Below, one piece after another: positions 25,457 to 34,162 of a stretch of DNA of 64,000 bases; the first letter of the stretch is position 1; each line of letters begins with the position of its first letter. This DNA comes from Peribacillus simplex (lineage in GTDB: Bacteria; Bacillota; Bacilli; Bacillales; DSM-1321): the NCBI RefSeq assembly GCF_001542915.1, contig NZ_LNNH01000023.1, positions 1 through 64,000 on the forward strand. The letters are read 5' to 3'. The notes beneath the pieces were generated by a model, which was given only the letters and a program-made list of their open reading frames with translations, was not told where the DNA came from and searched no databases. The translations under genes were made by a program, and so were the position numbers.

Positions 25457-27244
25457 ATGTCCAATCAAACAACAGAAAACCTCATTAAAGGTGGAGCCTT
25501 TTTAGTAGAAGATATTACGTATGATCAAGTATTCACACCGGAAGATTATACAGATGAACATAAAATGATCGCCAAAACTACGGAAGATTTCGTTTTGAAT
25601 GAAATTTTGCCGCAAGTTGAACATATAGAAAACCACGAATTCGACCGTTCGGTAAAATTACTGAAAGATGCAGGTGAAATTGGTTTATTGGGTGCTGATG
25701 TTCCTGAGGAATATAGCGGGTTGGGACTTGATAAAATCAGCTCTGCGTTAATAACGGAAAAAATGGCTCTTTCAGGCGGCTTCGGCATTACGCATGGTGC
25801 ACATGTAGGGATCGGCTCATTGCCAATCGTATTATTCGGTAATGAAGACCAAAAGAAAAAATATCTCCCTTTATTGGCAACTGGTGAGAAAATCGCGGCT
25901 TATGCTTTAACGGAGCCAAGCTCTGGATCTGATGCTCTAGGAGCGAAAACGACAGCGAAATTGAATGCCGAAGGCACACACTATATTTTAAATGGAGAAA
26001 AACAATGGATCACTAATGCAGGCTTTGCAGATGTCTTCGTTGTATACGCCAAAATCGATGGCGAACAATTCTCTGCCTTCATTGTCGAGCGTGAATATAA
26101 TGGTGTATCCACTGGTGCGGAAGAGAAGAAAATGGGCATCAAAAGCTCTTCTACCCGTACTTTAATCCTTGAAGATGTTCAGGTGCCGGTTGAAAATCTT
26201 TTGGGTGTAGCCGGTAAAGGACACGTCATCGCCTTCAATATCTTGAATATCGGCCGTTATAAATTAGGTGTGGGTGCTGTCGGCGGATCTAAACGCGCTC
26301 TTGAAATTACAGCAGCTTATACGAATCAACGCCAACAGTTCAAAACGAAAATTTCCGATTTTAATTTGACTAAGGAGAAGCTTGCAACGATGGCTGCAAA
26401 AATATATGCAGCGGAAAGCTCGGTATACCGTACTGTCGGTCTTTACGAACAAAGGCAAAGCAAGCTGACGGACGAACAAGTGAAAGATGGCAAATCAATG
26501 GCGGCTGCGGTTGCAGAATATGCGATCGAGTGTTCATTGAATAAATTCTTCGCTTCCGAAGTATTGGATTACGTAACGGACGAAGGCGTACAGCTACATG
26601 GCGGTTATGGTTTCATGCAGGAATACGAAATTGAAAAAGCGTATCGTGATTCCCGCATTAACCGGATTTTTGAAGGTACGAATGAAATCAATCGCCTGCT
26701 TGTTCCGGGGACATTCCTGAAGAAGGCTCTTAAAGGGGAGTTGCCGCTTCTTCAAAAGGCTCAAGGATTGCAGGAAGAATTAATGATGATGATGCCGGAA
26801 GAGCCTGGCGACGAGCCTTTGGCACAAGAAAAAATGCTTGTTAGAAACGCCAAGAAAATCGGTATTTTGGCAGCTGGCCTCGCTGCGCAAAAGTTCGGCA
26901 AAAAACTTGATCAAGAGCAAGAAATCCTTTCCAACATTGCGGACATCGTATCGCTTGCGTATGCTGCGGAATCGGTCGTATTACGTACGGAAAAAGCGAT
27001 TGCGGCTACTGGTTTGGAGAAGAACAAACAAAAGGTGCTTTACACTGAAATTTTCGTTCAAGAAGCATTCAATGAACTTGAACAGCATGCAAAGGAAACC
27101 TTGATTGCCGTAGAAACGGGTGATACTTTACGCATCATGCTTTCTTCGCTTCGCAAGTTGACAAGACATACCCCAATCAATGTCATTGCGAAAAAACGTG
27201 AAGCGTCCGTCAAGGTAATCGAAACGGAAAAATACGCGCTATAA
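25457..27244 (+). CDS. fadE: Acyl-CoA dehydrogenase FadE
   Basis: FAD-dependent acyl-CoA dehydrogenase of 595 residues that introduces the trans-2 double bond in the first oxidation step of each beta-oxidation cycle. Motifs include AYALTEPSSGSDA (FAD/substrate binding), GEKQWITNAGFADVFVVYAK, LGVGAVGGSKRAL and the C-terminal YEIEKAYRDSRINRIFEGTNEINR. The C-terminal extension of about 200 residues beyond the classical 380-residue core is typical of the Bacillus FadE subgroup. The start is ATG 25457 with TTAGGAGG upstream; the reading frame continues ten codons further without a site. Confidence 0.93.
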   Translation: MSNQTTENLIKGGAFLVEDITYDQVFTPEDYTDEHKMIAKTTEDFVLNEILPQVEHIENHEFDRSVKLLKDAGEIGLLGADVPEEYSGLGLDKISSALITEKMALSGGFGITHGAHVGIGSLPIVLFGNEDQKKKYLPLLATGEKIAAYALTEPSSGSDALGAKTTAKLNAEGTHYILNGEKQWITNAGFADVFVVYAKIDGEQFSAFIVEREYNGVSTGAEEKKMGIKSSSTRTLILEDVQVPVENLLGVAGKGHVIAFNILNIGRYKLGVGAVGGSKRALEITAAYTNQRQQFKTKISDFNLTKEKLATMAAKIYAAESSVYRTVGLYEQRQSKLTDEQVKDGKSMAAAVAEYAIECSLNKFFASEVLDYVTDEGVQLHGGYGFMQEYEIEKAYRDSRINRIFEGTNEINRLLVPGTFLKKALKGELPLLQKAQGLQEELMMMMPEEPGDEPLAQEKMLVRNAKKIGILAAGLAAQKFGKKLDQEQEILSNIADIVSLAYAAESVVLRTEKAIAATGLEKNKQKVLYTEIFVQEAFNELEQHAKETLIAVETGDTLRIMLSSLRKLTRHTPINVIAKKREASVKVIETEKYAL

Positions 27245-27263
27245 GCAATGAAATGGTTCAATG

Positions 27264-27296
27264 AAGGGAATGTCCGCAATGGGCATTCCCTTTATT
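27264..27296 (+). terminator. Terminator-like hairpin after fadE
   Basis: AAGGGAATG / CATTCCCTT stem followed by TTATTTCCTTTG; likely end of the fad operon. Confidence 0.65.
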
Positions 27297-27371
27297 TCCT
27301 TTGTTCAAATCCGGTGCATTTCGTTGTATTGCTTGGTGAAAACGGGTATTCTATTGATAGGTGGTGAAACG

Positions 27372-27728
27372 ATGGGCTTAATATTATACTGGTACCCAAA
27401 ATGCGGCACATGCCGCAATGCGAAGAAGTGGCTGGATCATCATGAACTGCAATATGAAGCGATCCATATAGCGGAAAATCCGCCTTCCCGAACCGAAATC
27501 GAACAATTGTATAAAACGAGCGGGTTGGAGTTGAAGAAGTTTTTCAATACTAGCGGACAAAAATATCGCGAGCTGGGCTTGAAGGATAAGCTTAAGGAAG
27601 CTACCGAAGCCGAAATGCTTGATATATTGGCGACTGATGGGATGCTTCTGAAAAGGCCGATTGTTACGGATGGTACGAAAGTGACAGTAGGTTTCAAAGA
27701 AGAGCAATTCGAACAGGTATGGAACTAA
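27372..27728 (+). CDS. yusI: ArsC/Spx-family protein YusI
   Basis: Small thioredoxin-fold protein of the ArsC/Spx family, 118 residues. The N-terminal CGTC motif (Cys11, Cys14) in YWYPKCGTCRNAKKWL and the later LLKRPIVTDG segment are diagnostic. It differs from Spx in sequence and lacks evidence for arsenate chemistry; redox-related activity is likely but unproven. The start ATG 27372 follows GGTGGTGA. Gene order fadE-yusI-gcvH is the same as in B. subtilis. Confidence 0.85.
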   Translation: MGLILYWYPKCGTCRNAKKWLDHHELQYEAIHIAENPPSRTEIEQLYKTSGLELKKFFNTSGQKYRELGLKDKLKEATEAEMLDILATDGMLLKRPIVTDGTKVTVGFKEEQFEQVWN

Positions 27729-27754
27729 AATTATACAAAAATTTGGTTAATTCC

Positions 27755-27783
27755 TTACTTAAATAATATTTCTACCTTATAAT
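27755..27783 (+). promoter_or_regulatory. Promoter of gcvH
   Basis: TTACTT (27755-27760), 17 bases, TATAAT (27778-27783), about 40 bases upstream of the gcvH start. Confidence 0.55.
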
Positions 27784-27823
27784 GTAATAGAAAAATAAGC
27801 TATACATATGGAGGGAATTAATA

Positions 27824-28207
27824 ATGACAACAACACCAAAAGAACTTCGTTACACGAAAGAACATGAATGGGTCAAAACGGAAGATGGTACTGTGCGTAT
27901 CGGGATAACGGCTTTTGCCCAATCAGAGCTAGGGGACATCGTTTTCGTCGAGCTTCCTGAAGTTGGAGACGAGCTTAAAGCCAACGAGCCATTCGGAAGC
28001 GTTGAATCGGTAAAGACCGTTTCTGAGCTGTATGCTCCGATCAGCGGCAAGGTTGTCGAAGTGAACGATGAGTTAAGTGACAACCCTGAATATGTGAATG
28101 AATCTCCTTTTGAAAAAGCATGGATGATCGTCGTTGAACCAACGAACAGCAGTGATGTTGAAGGACTTATGAGCGCGGAAGAATATGAAAGCTTGATCAA
28201 CGGGTAA
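27824..28207 (+). CDS. gcvH: Glycine cleavage system H protein
   Basis: Lipoyl carrier protein of the glycine cleavage complex, 127 residues. The lipoylated lysine is Lys64 in [15 protein letters not shown]. In B. subtilis, GcvH is also the hub from which lipoyl groups are passed to the E2 subunits, so it works with LipA, encoded about 19 kb downstream. It is separated from the gcvT/gcvP genes, as usual in bacilli, and has its own promoter. TATGGAGGG precedes the ATG. Confidence 0.95.
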   Translation: MTTTPKELRYTKEHEWVKTEDGTVRIGITAFAQSELGDIVFVELPEVGDELKANEPFGSVESVKTVSELYAPISGKVVEVNDELSDNPEYVNESPFEKAWMIVVEPTNSSDVEGLMSAEEYESLING

Positions 28208-28299
28208 AACGAAGGAGAGGGGGCCCTGAAGAGGGTCTGCTCTCTTTTTCCTTTCGTGCTTGGCGGTTGTCCACATAATTCGTGAAATGGAGTGATGAC

Positions 28300-28650
28300 A
28301 TGGAATGCGGCGATTTCGATAAGGTGATCATTGTAGAGGGCAGTTCCGACAGAAAAAAGGTTGCCTCCGTTTTAAATGAAGATGTGGAAATAAGATGTAC
28401 GAATGGAACCATTTCCATCACTAAACTGGATGAATTGGTGGAGGAATTGATGGACCGGGATGTGTATCTCCTTTTTGATGCAGATGAATCGGGAGAAAAA
28501 CTGCGCAAGCAATTTCGAAGGGAAATGCCGGAGGCGAACCACCTGTACATTCATAAAATGTACAAAGAAGTGGAAAGCTCACCGGAACATCATATTGCAA
28601 CTGTACTTCTGGCTGCCAACATGAATGTTAAAATGAAATTTTTAAGTTAA
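28300..28650 (+). CDS. yusF: Toprim-domain protein YusF
   Basis: Small stand-alone Toprim protein of 116 residues. The conserved Glu is in KVIIVEGSSDRKKV and the DxD motif in VYLLFDADESGEKLRK; both metal-binding motifs of Toprim enzymes (as in primases, topoisomerases and RNase M5) are intact. Substrate unknown; relatives cut or process nucleic acids. ATG 28300 is preferred over the GTG 18 bases upstream because GGAGTGAT sits between them. Confidence 0.82.
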   Translation: MECGDFDKVIIVEGSSDRKKVASVLNEDVEIRCTNGTISITKLDELVEELMDRDVYLLFDADESGEKLRKQFRREMPEANHLYIHKMYKEVESSPEHHIATVLLAANMNVKMKFLS

Positions 28651-28665
28651 AGGGTGAACGACTTA

Positions 28666-28977
28666 GTGATGCAGGAATGGAATGAGGAAGAATGCCGGGT
28701 TGCTATTGAAAGCGGGGAAACCTTTTGCCTATATTTATACACGCCTTTATGTGGCACGTGTCAGGTGGCGTCGAAAATGCTGACGATATCTTTGCAATTA
28801 TTCCCGGAAATGATGGCAGGCAAAATGAATATGAACTATGTCCAAGGGATGGCCGAAACATATGAAATCGAAAGTGTGCCCTGTTTATTGCTGTTCAAGG
28901 AAGGACAACTGTACAAAAAGATATATGCCTTTCAATCCGTTCCGTATCTGTATGGATTGCTTAAGGAAATCAGCTGA
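28666..28977 (+). CDS. yusE: Thioredoxin-like protein YusE
   Basis: Thioredoxin-fold protein of about 103 residues with the active-site motif CGTC (around residues 29-32, in YTPLCGTCQVA) and the cis-Pro loop in IESVPCLLLF. The CGTC rather than CGPC sequence marks it as an atypical thioredoxin. Start is ambiguous: AAAGGG is 11 bases before this GTG and 14 before the next codon, an ATG. It follows yusF by 15 bases, as in B. subtilis, and is closed by a terminator. Confidence 0.82.
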   Translation: MMQEWNEEECRVAIESGETFCLYLYTPLCGTCQVASKMLTISLQLFPEMMAGKMNMNYVQGMAETYEIESVPCLLLFKEGQLYKKIYAFQSVPYLYGLLKEIS

Positions 28978-28978
28978 G

Positions 28979-29008
28979 AAACCCAAACGGAAACCGGATT
29001 GGGTTTTT
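28979..29008 (+). terminator. Terminator after yusE
   Basis: AAACCCAA / TTGGGTTT stem and T run. Confidence 0.75.
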
Positions 29009-29069
29009 GGCTTTATAGCAACTAGGTAGAGAGGCAGAATAAAAAAACAAAGAATATTCTAACAATTGA

Positions 29070-29098
29070 TTGACTGGATAATGGTAAAATGCTATATT
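29070..29098 (+). promoter_or_regulatory. Promoter of the metY SAM-riboswitch transcript
   Basis: TTGACT, 17-base spacer, TATATT; about 45 bases before the S-box. Confidence 0.7.
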
Positions 29099-29142
29099 TT
29101 GAATGTGGAAAACTGTTGCATGTAAAGGTCAAAATTTAATAG

Positions 29143-29285
29143 TTCTTATCAAGAGTGGCGGAGGGACTGGCCCGACGAAGCCCGGCAACCGGTATACATA
29201 TATACGGTGCTAATTCCAGCAGAGTGTTGACTCTGGAAGATGAGGTGTGTATGAAAGCCTCTTCTTGTGGAAGTGGTTTTTTTTG
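29143..29285 (+). ncRNA. SAM-I riboswitch (S-box) upstream of metY
   Basis: Conserved S-box elements appear in order: TTCTTATCAAGAG, GGCGGAGGGACTGGCCCG, GAAGCCCGGCAACC, GGTGCTAATTCC and the closing GAAGATGAGG. The TGAGG region can instead pair with CCTCTTC just downstream, before GTGGTTTTTTTT, giving the terminator form. SAM should therefore shut off metY. Confidence 0.95.
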
Positions 29286-29356
29286 TTTAAGTGAAGAACC
29301 GTTCCCAAGGCCGCTTATATTTTCAATGAAATCCATATAGGAAGAGGAGAAGGCGT

Positions 29357-30667
29357 ATGTCAGATAAAAAATTGCGTTTCGAAACATTGAGTGTTCATGG
29401 TGGCCTGCAAGCAGATGAGACTGGAGCACGTGCCGTTCCGATTTATCAAAGCAATGCATACTTGTTCAAAGATACCGATCATGCAGCCAATTTATTTGGT
29501 CTAAAGGAAACGGGATATATATATACACGTCTCCATAATCCAACTGTCAGCGTTTTTGAGGAGAGAATGGCATTATTGGAAGGCGGAATCGGCGGATTGG
29601 CCACTGCAAGCGGAATGGCTGCCATTTCACTGTCAATCCTCAATATTGCCGGTGCAGGGGATGAAATCGTTTCGGCCTCCACCTTGTATGGGGGAACATA
29701 TAACCTTTTCGAAAACACCCTTCCTAAATACGGAATTAAGGTGAAATTCGTTTCTCCTGATGATCCTGAGAATTTTAAAAGGGCAATTACGCCAAGAACA
29801 AAGGCCATATTTGCAGAAACGATTGGAAATCCAAGTTTGCGGGTCCTCGATATTGAAGCGGTGGCAAAGATCGCACACGAAGCCCACATCCCATTGATCA
29901 TCGATAACACCTTCGCTACTCCGTATCTTTGCAGACCGATCGATTTTGGAGCGGATATCGTCATCCATTCCGCAACGAAGTGGCTTTTGGGTAATGGAAC
30001 GACTTTAGGCGGTGTCATCGTGGATGGAGGCAATTTCAACTGGAACTCGCCGAACTTCCCCGGTTTCACGGAGCCTGACCCAAGCTACGATGGCTTGGTT
30101 TATGCCGATGCAGTGGGCCCTGCGGCCTTCATTACCAAAGCCCGGGTGCAATTGCTCCGCGATTTAGGACCTGCGTTAAGCGCCCAAAGTGCTTTCCAAT
30201 TTACGCTTGGTCTTGAAACGCTTCATGTAAGGATGAAAGAGCATCTTGCTAACACCAAGACCGTCATACAATACTTGAAAAACCACCCTGCCGTGAAATG
30301 GGTATCCTATCCGGCCAATGAGGATCATCCAGATAAAGCGCTTGCGGATAAATACCTGCCTAAGGGTGCGGGAGCCGTGGTGACCTTTGGGATTCAAGGA
30401 GACCGTGAAGCAGGGGCCAGGCTCATCAATTCGGTGGAGTTATGGTCACATGTGGCGAATGTGGGAGATGCGAAGAGTTTAATCATCCACCCCGCCAGCA
30501 CCACCCATCAACAGCTGAATGATGCAGGCTTGGCAAAATCCGGAGTGAGCGCCGATCAAGTCCGTCTATCCATCGGAATAGAAAATGTAGATGACTTGAT
30601 AGAAGATTTGGAGCAGGCAATACAGAAAGCGACGGATATCGTTTCGGTGACATCCCAATCGATTTAA
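29357..30667 (+). CDS. metY: O-acetylhomoserine aminocarboxypropyltransferase
   Basis: PLP enzyme of the Cys/Met metabolism family, 436 residues, which makes homocysteine directly from O-acetylhomoserine and sulfide. The Schiff-base lysine is Lys208 in IHSATKWLLGNG, and YIYTRLHNPTVSVFEERMALLEGG is the N-terminal signature. The long insertion LLGNGTTLGGVIVDGGNFNW and total length of over 420 residues distinguish MetY from cystathionine gamma-synthases (about 380 residues). It is a single-gene unit under a SAM-I riboswitch. B. subtilis itself uses metI/metC at another locus, so metY here is a lineage-specific feature of this spot. Confidence 0.92.
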   Translation: MSDKKLRFETLSVHGGLQADETGARAVPIYQSNAYLFKDTDHAANLFGLKETGYIYTRLHNPTVSVFEERMALLEGGIGGLATASGMAAISLSILNIAGAGDEIVSASTLYGGTYNLFENTLPKYGIKVKFVSPDDPENFKRAITPRTKAIFAETIGNPSLRVLDIEAVAKIAHEAHIPLIIDNTFATPYLCRPIDFGADIVIHSATKWLLGNGTTLGGVIVDGGNFNWNSPNFPGFTEPDPSYDGLVYADAVGPAAFITKARVQLLRDLGPALSAQSAFQFTLGLETLHVRMKEHLANTKTVIQYLKNHPAVKWVSYPANEDHPDKALADKYLPKGAGAVVTFGIQGDREAGARLINSVELWSHVANVGDAKSLIIHPASTTHQQLNDAGLAKSGVSADQVRLSIGIENVDDLIEDLEQAIQKATDIVSVTSQSI

Positions 30668-30708
30668 GAAAGTAGTCCTAAACTTTTTTGTGTTAGAAAT
30701 AATATACA

Positions 30709-30737
30709 TTGCACTCCTTTTTTATCTGTGATAGAAT
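30709..30737 (+). promoter_or_regulatory. Promoter of the metNPQ SAM-riboswitch transcript
   Basis: TTGCAC (30709-30714), 17 bases, TAGAAT (30732-30737). Confidence 0.65.
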
Positions 30738-30784
30738 TTCTCCATACTAATGAACGTAATGATGTACAAATATTCTATATATTA

Positions 30785-30950
30785 GCTCTTATCAAGAGAG
30801 GTGGAGGGATGTGCCCGATGAAGCCCGGCAACCGACAAGGAGGTTTTTCCTTGGAAAGGTGCCAATTCACACAAAGTGTAAACACTTTGGAAGATGAGGG
30901 GAAGGCCAGCTTTTTTACCTGCCTTTCTGCTCATGCAGAAAGGTTTTTTT
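30785..30950 (+). ncRNA. SAM-I riboswitch (S-box) upstream of metNPQ
   Basis: S-box elements CTCTTATCAAGAG, GGTGGAGGGATGTGCCCG, GAAGCCCGGCAACC, GGTGCCAATTC and GAAGATGAGGG. A strong terminator follows: CCTTTCTGC / GCAGAAAGG with TCAT loop and seven T residues (30922-30950). High SAM should stop transcription of the methionine importer. Confidence 0.95.
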
Positions 30951-31068
30951 ATTTTTAAAATTTAGGAAACCATAAGCATGTGCAAGCTTGGTAAAAGATT
31001 AAAAGCTGGATAATGTAGATAAATCAACTAAGTTCATAGGTTTTATTGGATAAAAGAGGTGAGCATGA

Positions 31069-32103
31069 ATGATTACATTGACCAACGTCAGTAAGCTGTT
31101 TCGAACAGGAAAAGGAAACGGCGGGACGATCAAGGCTGTAAATAACGTGAACGTTGACATAAATAAAGGCGAGATTTTCGGCATCATTGGATACAGTGGG
31201 GCAGGGAAAAGTACGCTGATAAGAATGCTCAATGGCTTGGAGGCACCGAGCGAGGGGACGGTTGTCGTAGCGGATAAGGAAATTTCCAAAATTAAAGGGG
31301 CTAACCTTCGTAAGGCCCGCCAGGAAATCAGCATGATATTCCAGCATTTCAATTTATTATGGTCCAGAACCGTTCAGGATAATATTTCCTTCCCGTTGGA
31401 AATTGCAGGGGTTTCAAAATCGGAACGGATGAAGCGAGTCAATGAATTGATCAAACTGGTCGGACTTGAAGGCAGGGAAAAGGCGTATCCCTCGCAGCTA
31501 AGCGGCGGACAAAAGCAAAGGGTCGGAATCGCAAGGGCCCTTGCCAATGATCCGAAAGTTCTATTGTGTGATGAAGCGACTTCCGCTTTGGACCCACAGA
31601 CCACTGACTCCATCCTTGAATTGCTCGTGGATATCAATCAGCGACTGGGATTAACGATCGTCTTGATCACACATGAAATGCATGTAATCCGTAAAATCTG
31701 TCATCGTGTGGCCGTGATGGAAAACGGGCAGGTCGTTGAGCAAGGTCCAGTCCTCGATGTGTTCAGGGACCCGCGGGAAGAGATGACGAAGCGTTTCGTG
31801 CAGCAGGTGACGGAACCAGAAGAAACGAAAGAAACGATGGACCATTTGTTCGAACGCTATCCTGCAGGTAAAGTGATTCAGTTGACTTTCGTCGGTGACC
31901 ATGCCGAAAGCCCGTTGATAACCAAGCTCGTACGCAACTTCGAGTTGGATGTCAACATCGTTCAAGGTAAAATATCCCAAACAAGAAGCGGCTCATATGG
32001 AACATTGTTCATTCACCTTGATGGCACAGAGGATGAAATGCTCCGCGCAATCGAATTCGTTAAAGCACAGCAGGTAGGCGTGGAGGTGATCACTCATGCT
32101 TGA
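31069..32103 (+). CDS. metN: Methionine ABC transporter ATPase MetN
   Basis: ATPase of the methionine importer, 344 residues. Walker A GYSGAGKST at 41-49, signature LSGGQKQRVGIARAL, Walker B LLCDEATSALD. The C-terminal 90 residues form the NIL regulatory domain (EGTVIQL-like start, RSGSYGTLFIHLDG), which in MetN proteins binds methionine and inhibits transport when the cell is replete. It overlaps metP by eight bases. Confidence 0.94.
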   Translation: MITLTNVSKLFRTGKGNGGTIKAVNNVNVDINKGEIFGIIGYSGAGKSTLIRMLNGLEAPSEGTVVVADKEISKIKGANLRKARQEISMIFQHFNLLWSRTVQDNISFPLEIAGVSKSERMKRVNELIKLVGLEGREKAYPSQLSGGQKQRVGIARALANDPKVLLCDEATSALDPQTTDSILELLVDINQRLGLTIVLITHEMHVIRKICHRVAVMENGQVVEQGPVLDVFRDPREEMTKRFVQQVTEPEETKETMDHLFERYPAGKVIQLTFVGDHAESPLITKLVRNFELDVNIVQGKISQTRSGSYGTLFIHLDGTEDEMLRAIEFVKAQQVGVEVITHA

Positions 32104-32764
32104 AGAATTATTGCCGAATGTGGATTGGGAAAAAATGATTGAGGCAACAAAAGAAACACTGTATATGACAAGCATCTCTGTAGTGGCAACCTTCTTTATC
32201 GGGATACTATTGGGGTTGGTCCTGTTCTTGACAGGGAAGGGCAATATGTGGCAAAACCGGGCCGCTAACGGGATCATCAGTGCTCTCGTTAATATTTTCC
32301 GTTCGATTCCATTCATTATTTTGATCGTACTGCTCATTCCTTTCACCAAAGCGCTAGTCGGTTCCATGATTGGCGAGAATGCGGCACTGCCGGCACTCAT
32401 TATCGGAGCAGCCCCGTTTTATGCACGGATGGTGGAAATCGGTCTCCGTGAAATCGATAAAGGTGTGATCGAAGCCGCTAAATCGATGGGGGCCAAAACG
32501 AGCACCATCATCTGGAAGGTCCTTCTTCCAGAGTCGATGCCCGCCCTCGTTTCAGGGATCACGGTAACATCGATTGCATTAGTCGGCTATACCGCAATGG
32601 CTGGGGTCATCGGTGCAGGCGGGCTTGGTAACCTGGCCTATTTGGAAGGCTACCAAAGAAGTCAAAATGACGTTACGCTCGTAGCGACAATCGTTATTCT
32701 AATTATCGTCTTCGTAATTCAAATTATCGGAGATGTGATTACATCCAAATTGGACAAAAGATAA
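32096..32764 (+). CDS. metP: Methionine ABC transporter permease MetP
   Basis: Membrane subunit of the methionine importer (MetI in enteric bacteria), 222 residues, five to six helices. The EAA coupling motif that contacts the ATPase is visible as EAAKSMGAKTSTIIWKVLLPE. It overlaps the end of metN and precedes metQ by 15 bases. Confidence 0.94.
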   Translation: MLEELLPNVDWEKMIEATKETLYMTSISVVATFFIGILLGLVLFLTGKGNMWQNRAANGIISALVNIFRSIPFIILIVLLIPFTKALVGSMIGENAALPALIIGAAPFYARMVEIGLREIDKGVIEAAKSMGAKTSTIIWKVLLPESMPALVSGITVTSIALVGYTAMAGVIGAGGLGNLAYLEGYQRSQNDVTLVATIVILIIVFVIQIIGDVITSKLDKR

Positions 32765-32779
32765 AGGGAGATGAAGAGG

Positions 32780-33607
32780 ATGAAGAAATTTTTAGGATTT
32801 GCGTTAATCTTAGTGTTATCGATTGCTTTGGCAGCTTGCGGAAGTGATAAGGATAAAAAAAGCGGCAGCGAGACCGAGAAATTGGTCGTAGGGGCATCCA
32901 ATATTCCGCATGCCGAAATCCTTGAAAAAGCCAAACCGATCCTTAAAGAAAAAGGCATCGACTTGGAAATCAAAACATTCCAGGACTATGTTTTACCGAA
33001 TAAGGCGCTGAACGATAAAGAATTGGATGCGAACTATTTTCAGCACTTACCTTTCTTAGAGTCGGCAATTAAAGAAAATGGCTATGATTTCGTCAATGCG
33101 GGCGGTATTCATATCGAGCCTATCGGTTTATATTCACAAAAATACAAAAGCATCGATAAACTTCCTGAAGGAGCAACGATCATTTTAAGCAGCTCCGTCG
33201 CTGACCATGGGCGTGCTTTATCCATGTTGGAAAAGAATGGCCTCATCAAGTTGAAAGAGGGCGTTGATAAAACGACAGCTACAACGAAAGATATCATCGA
33301 AAATAAGAAAAACCTTAAATTCGATGCTGAATACGAAGCGGCATTACTTCCGAAAATCTATGAAAGCGGCGAAGGCGATGCGGTTTTGATCAACTCCAAC
33401 TATGCAATCGATGCAGGCTTGAATCCATTGAAGGATTCGATTGCGATTGAAGATTCCGAATCACCATATGTGAATGTCATTGCTGTAAACAAAGGCGATG
33501 AAAATAAAAAAGCGATCAAGACGTTAGTGGAAGTATTGCATTCCAAAGAAATTAAAGATTTCATCCTTAAAGAATACAAAGGTGCAGTTGTACCAGCGGA
33601 TAAATAA
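32780..33607 (+). CDS. metQ: Methionine-binding lipoprotein MetQ
   Basis: NlpA/MetQ-family substrate-binding lipoprotein of 275 residues. The signal peptide ends in LAAC, with Cys20 lipidated. The mature part begins with KLVVGASNIPHAEILE and contains the KTFQDYVLPNKAL and DANYFQHLPFL motifs, where the substrate-contacting aromatic residues lie in this family. ATG 32780 is chosen because the ATG three codons upstream touches the GGGAG ribosome site. A strong terminator follows. Confidence 0.93.
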   Translation: MKKFLGFALILVLSIALAACGSDKDKKSGSETEKLVVGASNIPHAEILEKAKPILKEKGIDLEIKTFQDYVLPNKALNDKELDANYFQHLPFLESAIKENGYDFVNAGGIHIEPIGLYSQKYKSIDKLPEGATIILSSSVADHGRALSMLEKNGLIKLKEGVDKTTATTKDIIENKKNLKFDAEYEAALLPKIYESGEGDAVLINSNYAIDAGLNPLKDSIAIEDSESPYVNVIAVNKGDENKKAIKTLVEVLHSKEIKDFILKEYKGAVVPADK

Positions 33608-33613
33608 TTCAAC

Positions 33614-33652
33614 AAAAAGGTTCCCGAATGATTTCATTCCGGAACCTTTTTT
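33614..33652 (+). terminator. Terminator of metNPQ
   Basis: AAAAAGGTTCC / GGAACCTTTTTT stem, T tail. Confidence 0.9.
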
Positions 33653-33664
33653 GATTAGGCAAAG

Positions 33665-33872
33665 TTTTACTCGCGAATTTAGACTTTGCATCGAATTTGA
33701 GGCCGTTTCTCGTCAATTTCGTGCTTTTACTCTTCAATTCTGACCGGGTTCTTCGTATAATTGTTGAATTTATTCGTGAGTTTCGGGCTTTTACTCGTGA
33801 ATTTAGCCGTTTTATTCGTGAATTAGGACCATTTATTCGTGAGTTTGGTTTTTGCATCGAATTTGATGTACA
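33665..33872. repeat. Second, diverged 21-bp TTTATTCGTGAATTT array
   Basis: About nine units related to the array at 18994, mostly 21 bases long, for example TTTATTCGTGAGTTTCGGG and TTTACTCGTGAATTTAGCC. Two units are replaced by TTTGCATCGAATTTG. Some units have lost or gained bases, so the copy looks older. It begins 12 bases after the metQ terminator. Confidence 0.8.
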
Positions 33873-33958
33873 ACTCCTCCAAAACTATTTACTTTTCATG
33901 TTTAATGATGAAAGTGAAGGGTAAAGGAATAATGAAGGCAATAAATTGATTCACAAAT

Positions 33959-34162
33959 TTGAAAGGATGGTTCACTATCAATACTCTAGATTTGAATGTA
34001 ACAAGCGAAATGGAAAAGGCGATGCAGTCTTCACATGGGATTGGCTACAGTGAGTACAGTAGAAACTTAGACCTCCGTATCGAGGTTGAGAAAGAACGAG
34101 ATAGGGAACATGAAAAGTGCAACAAAATGGTCCTGGACCTACAACGCAAAATTCACGGCTAA
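33959..34162 (+). CDS. Short charged ORF of unknown function
   Basis: Frame of up to 67 codons from a TTG, ending with a charged, coiled-coil-like stretch (LDLRIEVEKERDREHEKCN). Codon pattern looks protein-like, but no good ribosome site is seen; an internal ATG at 34010 gives 50 codons. It may be a real small gene or a fragment of a longer one. No family recognised. Confidence 0.3.
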   Translation: MKGWFTINTLDLNVTSEMEKAMQSSHGIGYSEYSRNLDLRIEVEKERDREHEKCNKMVLDLQRKIHG

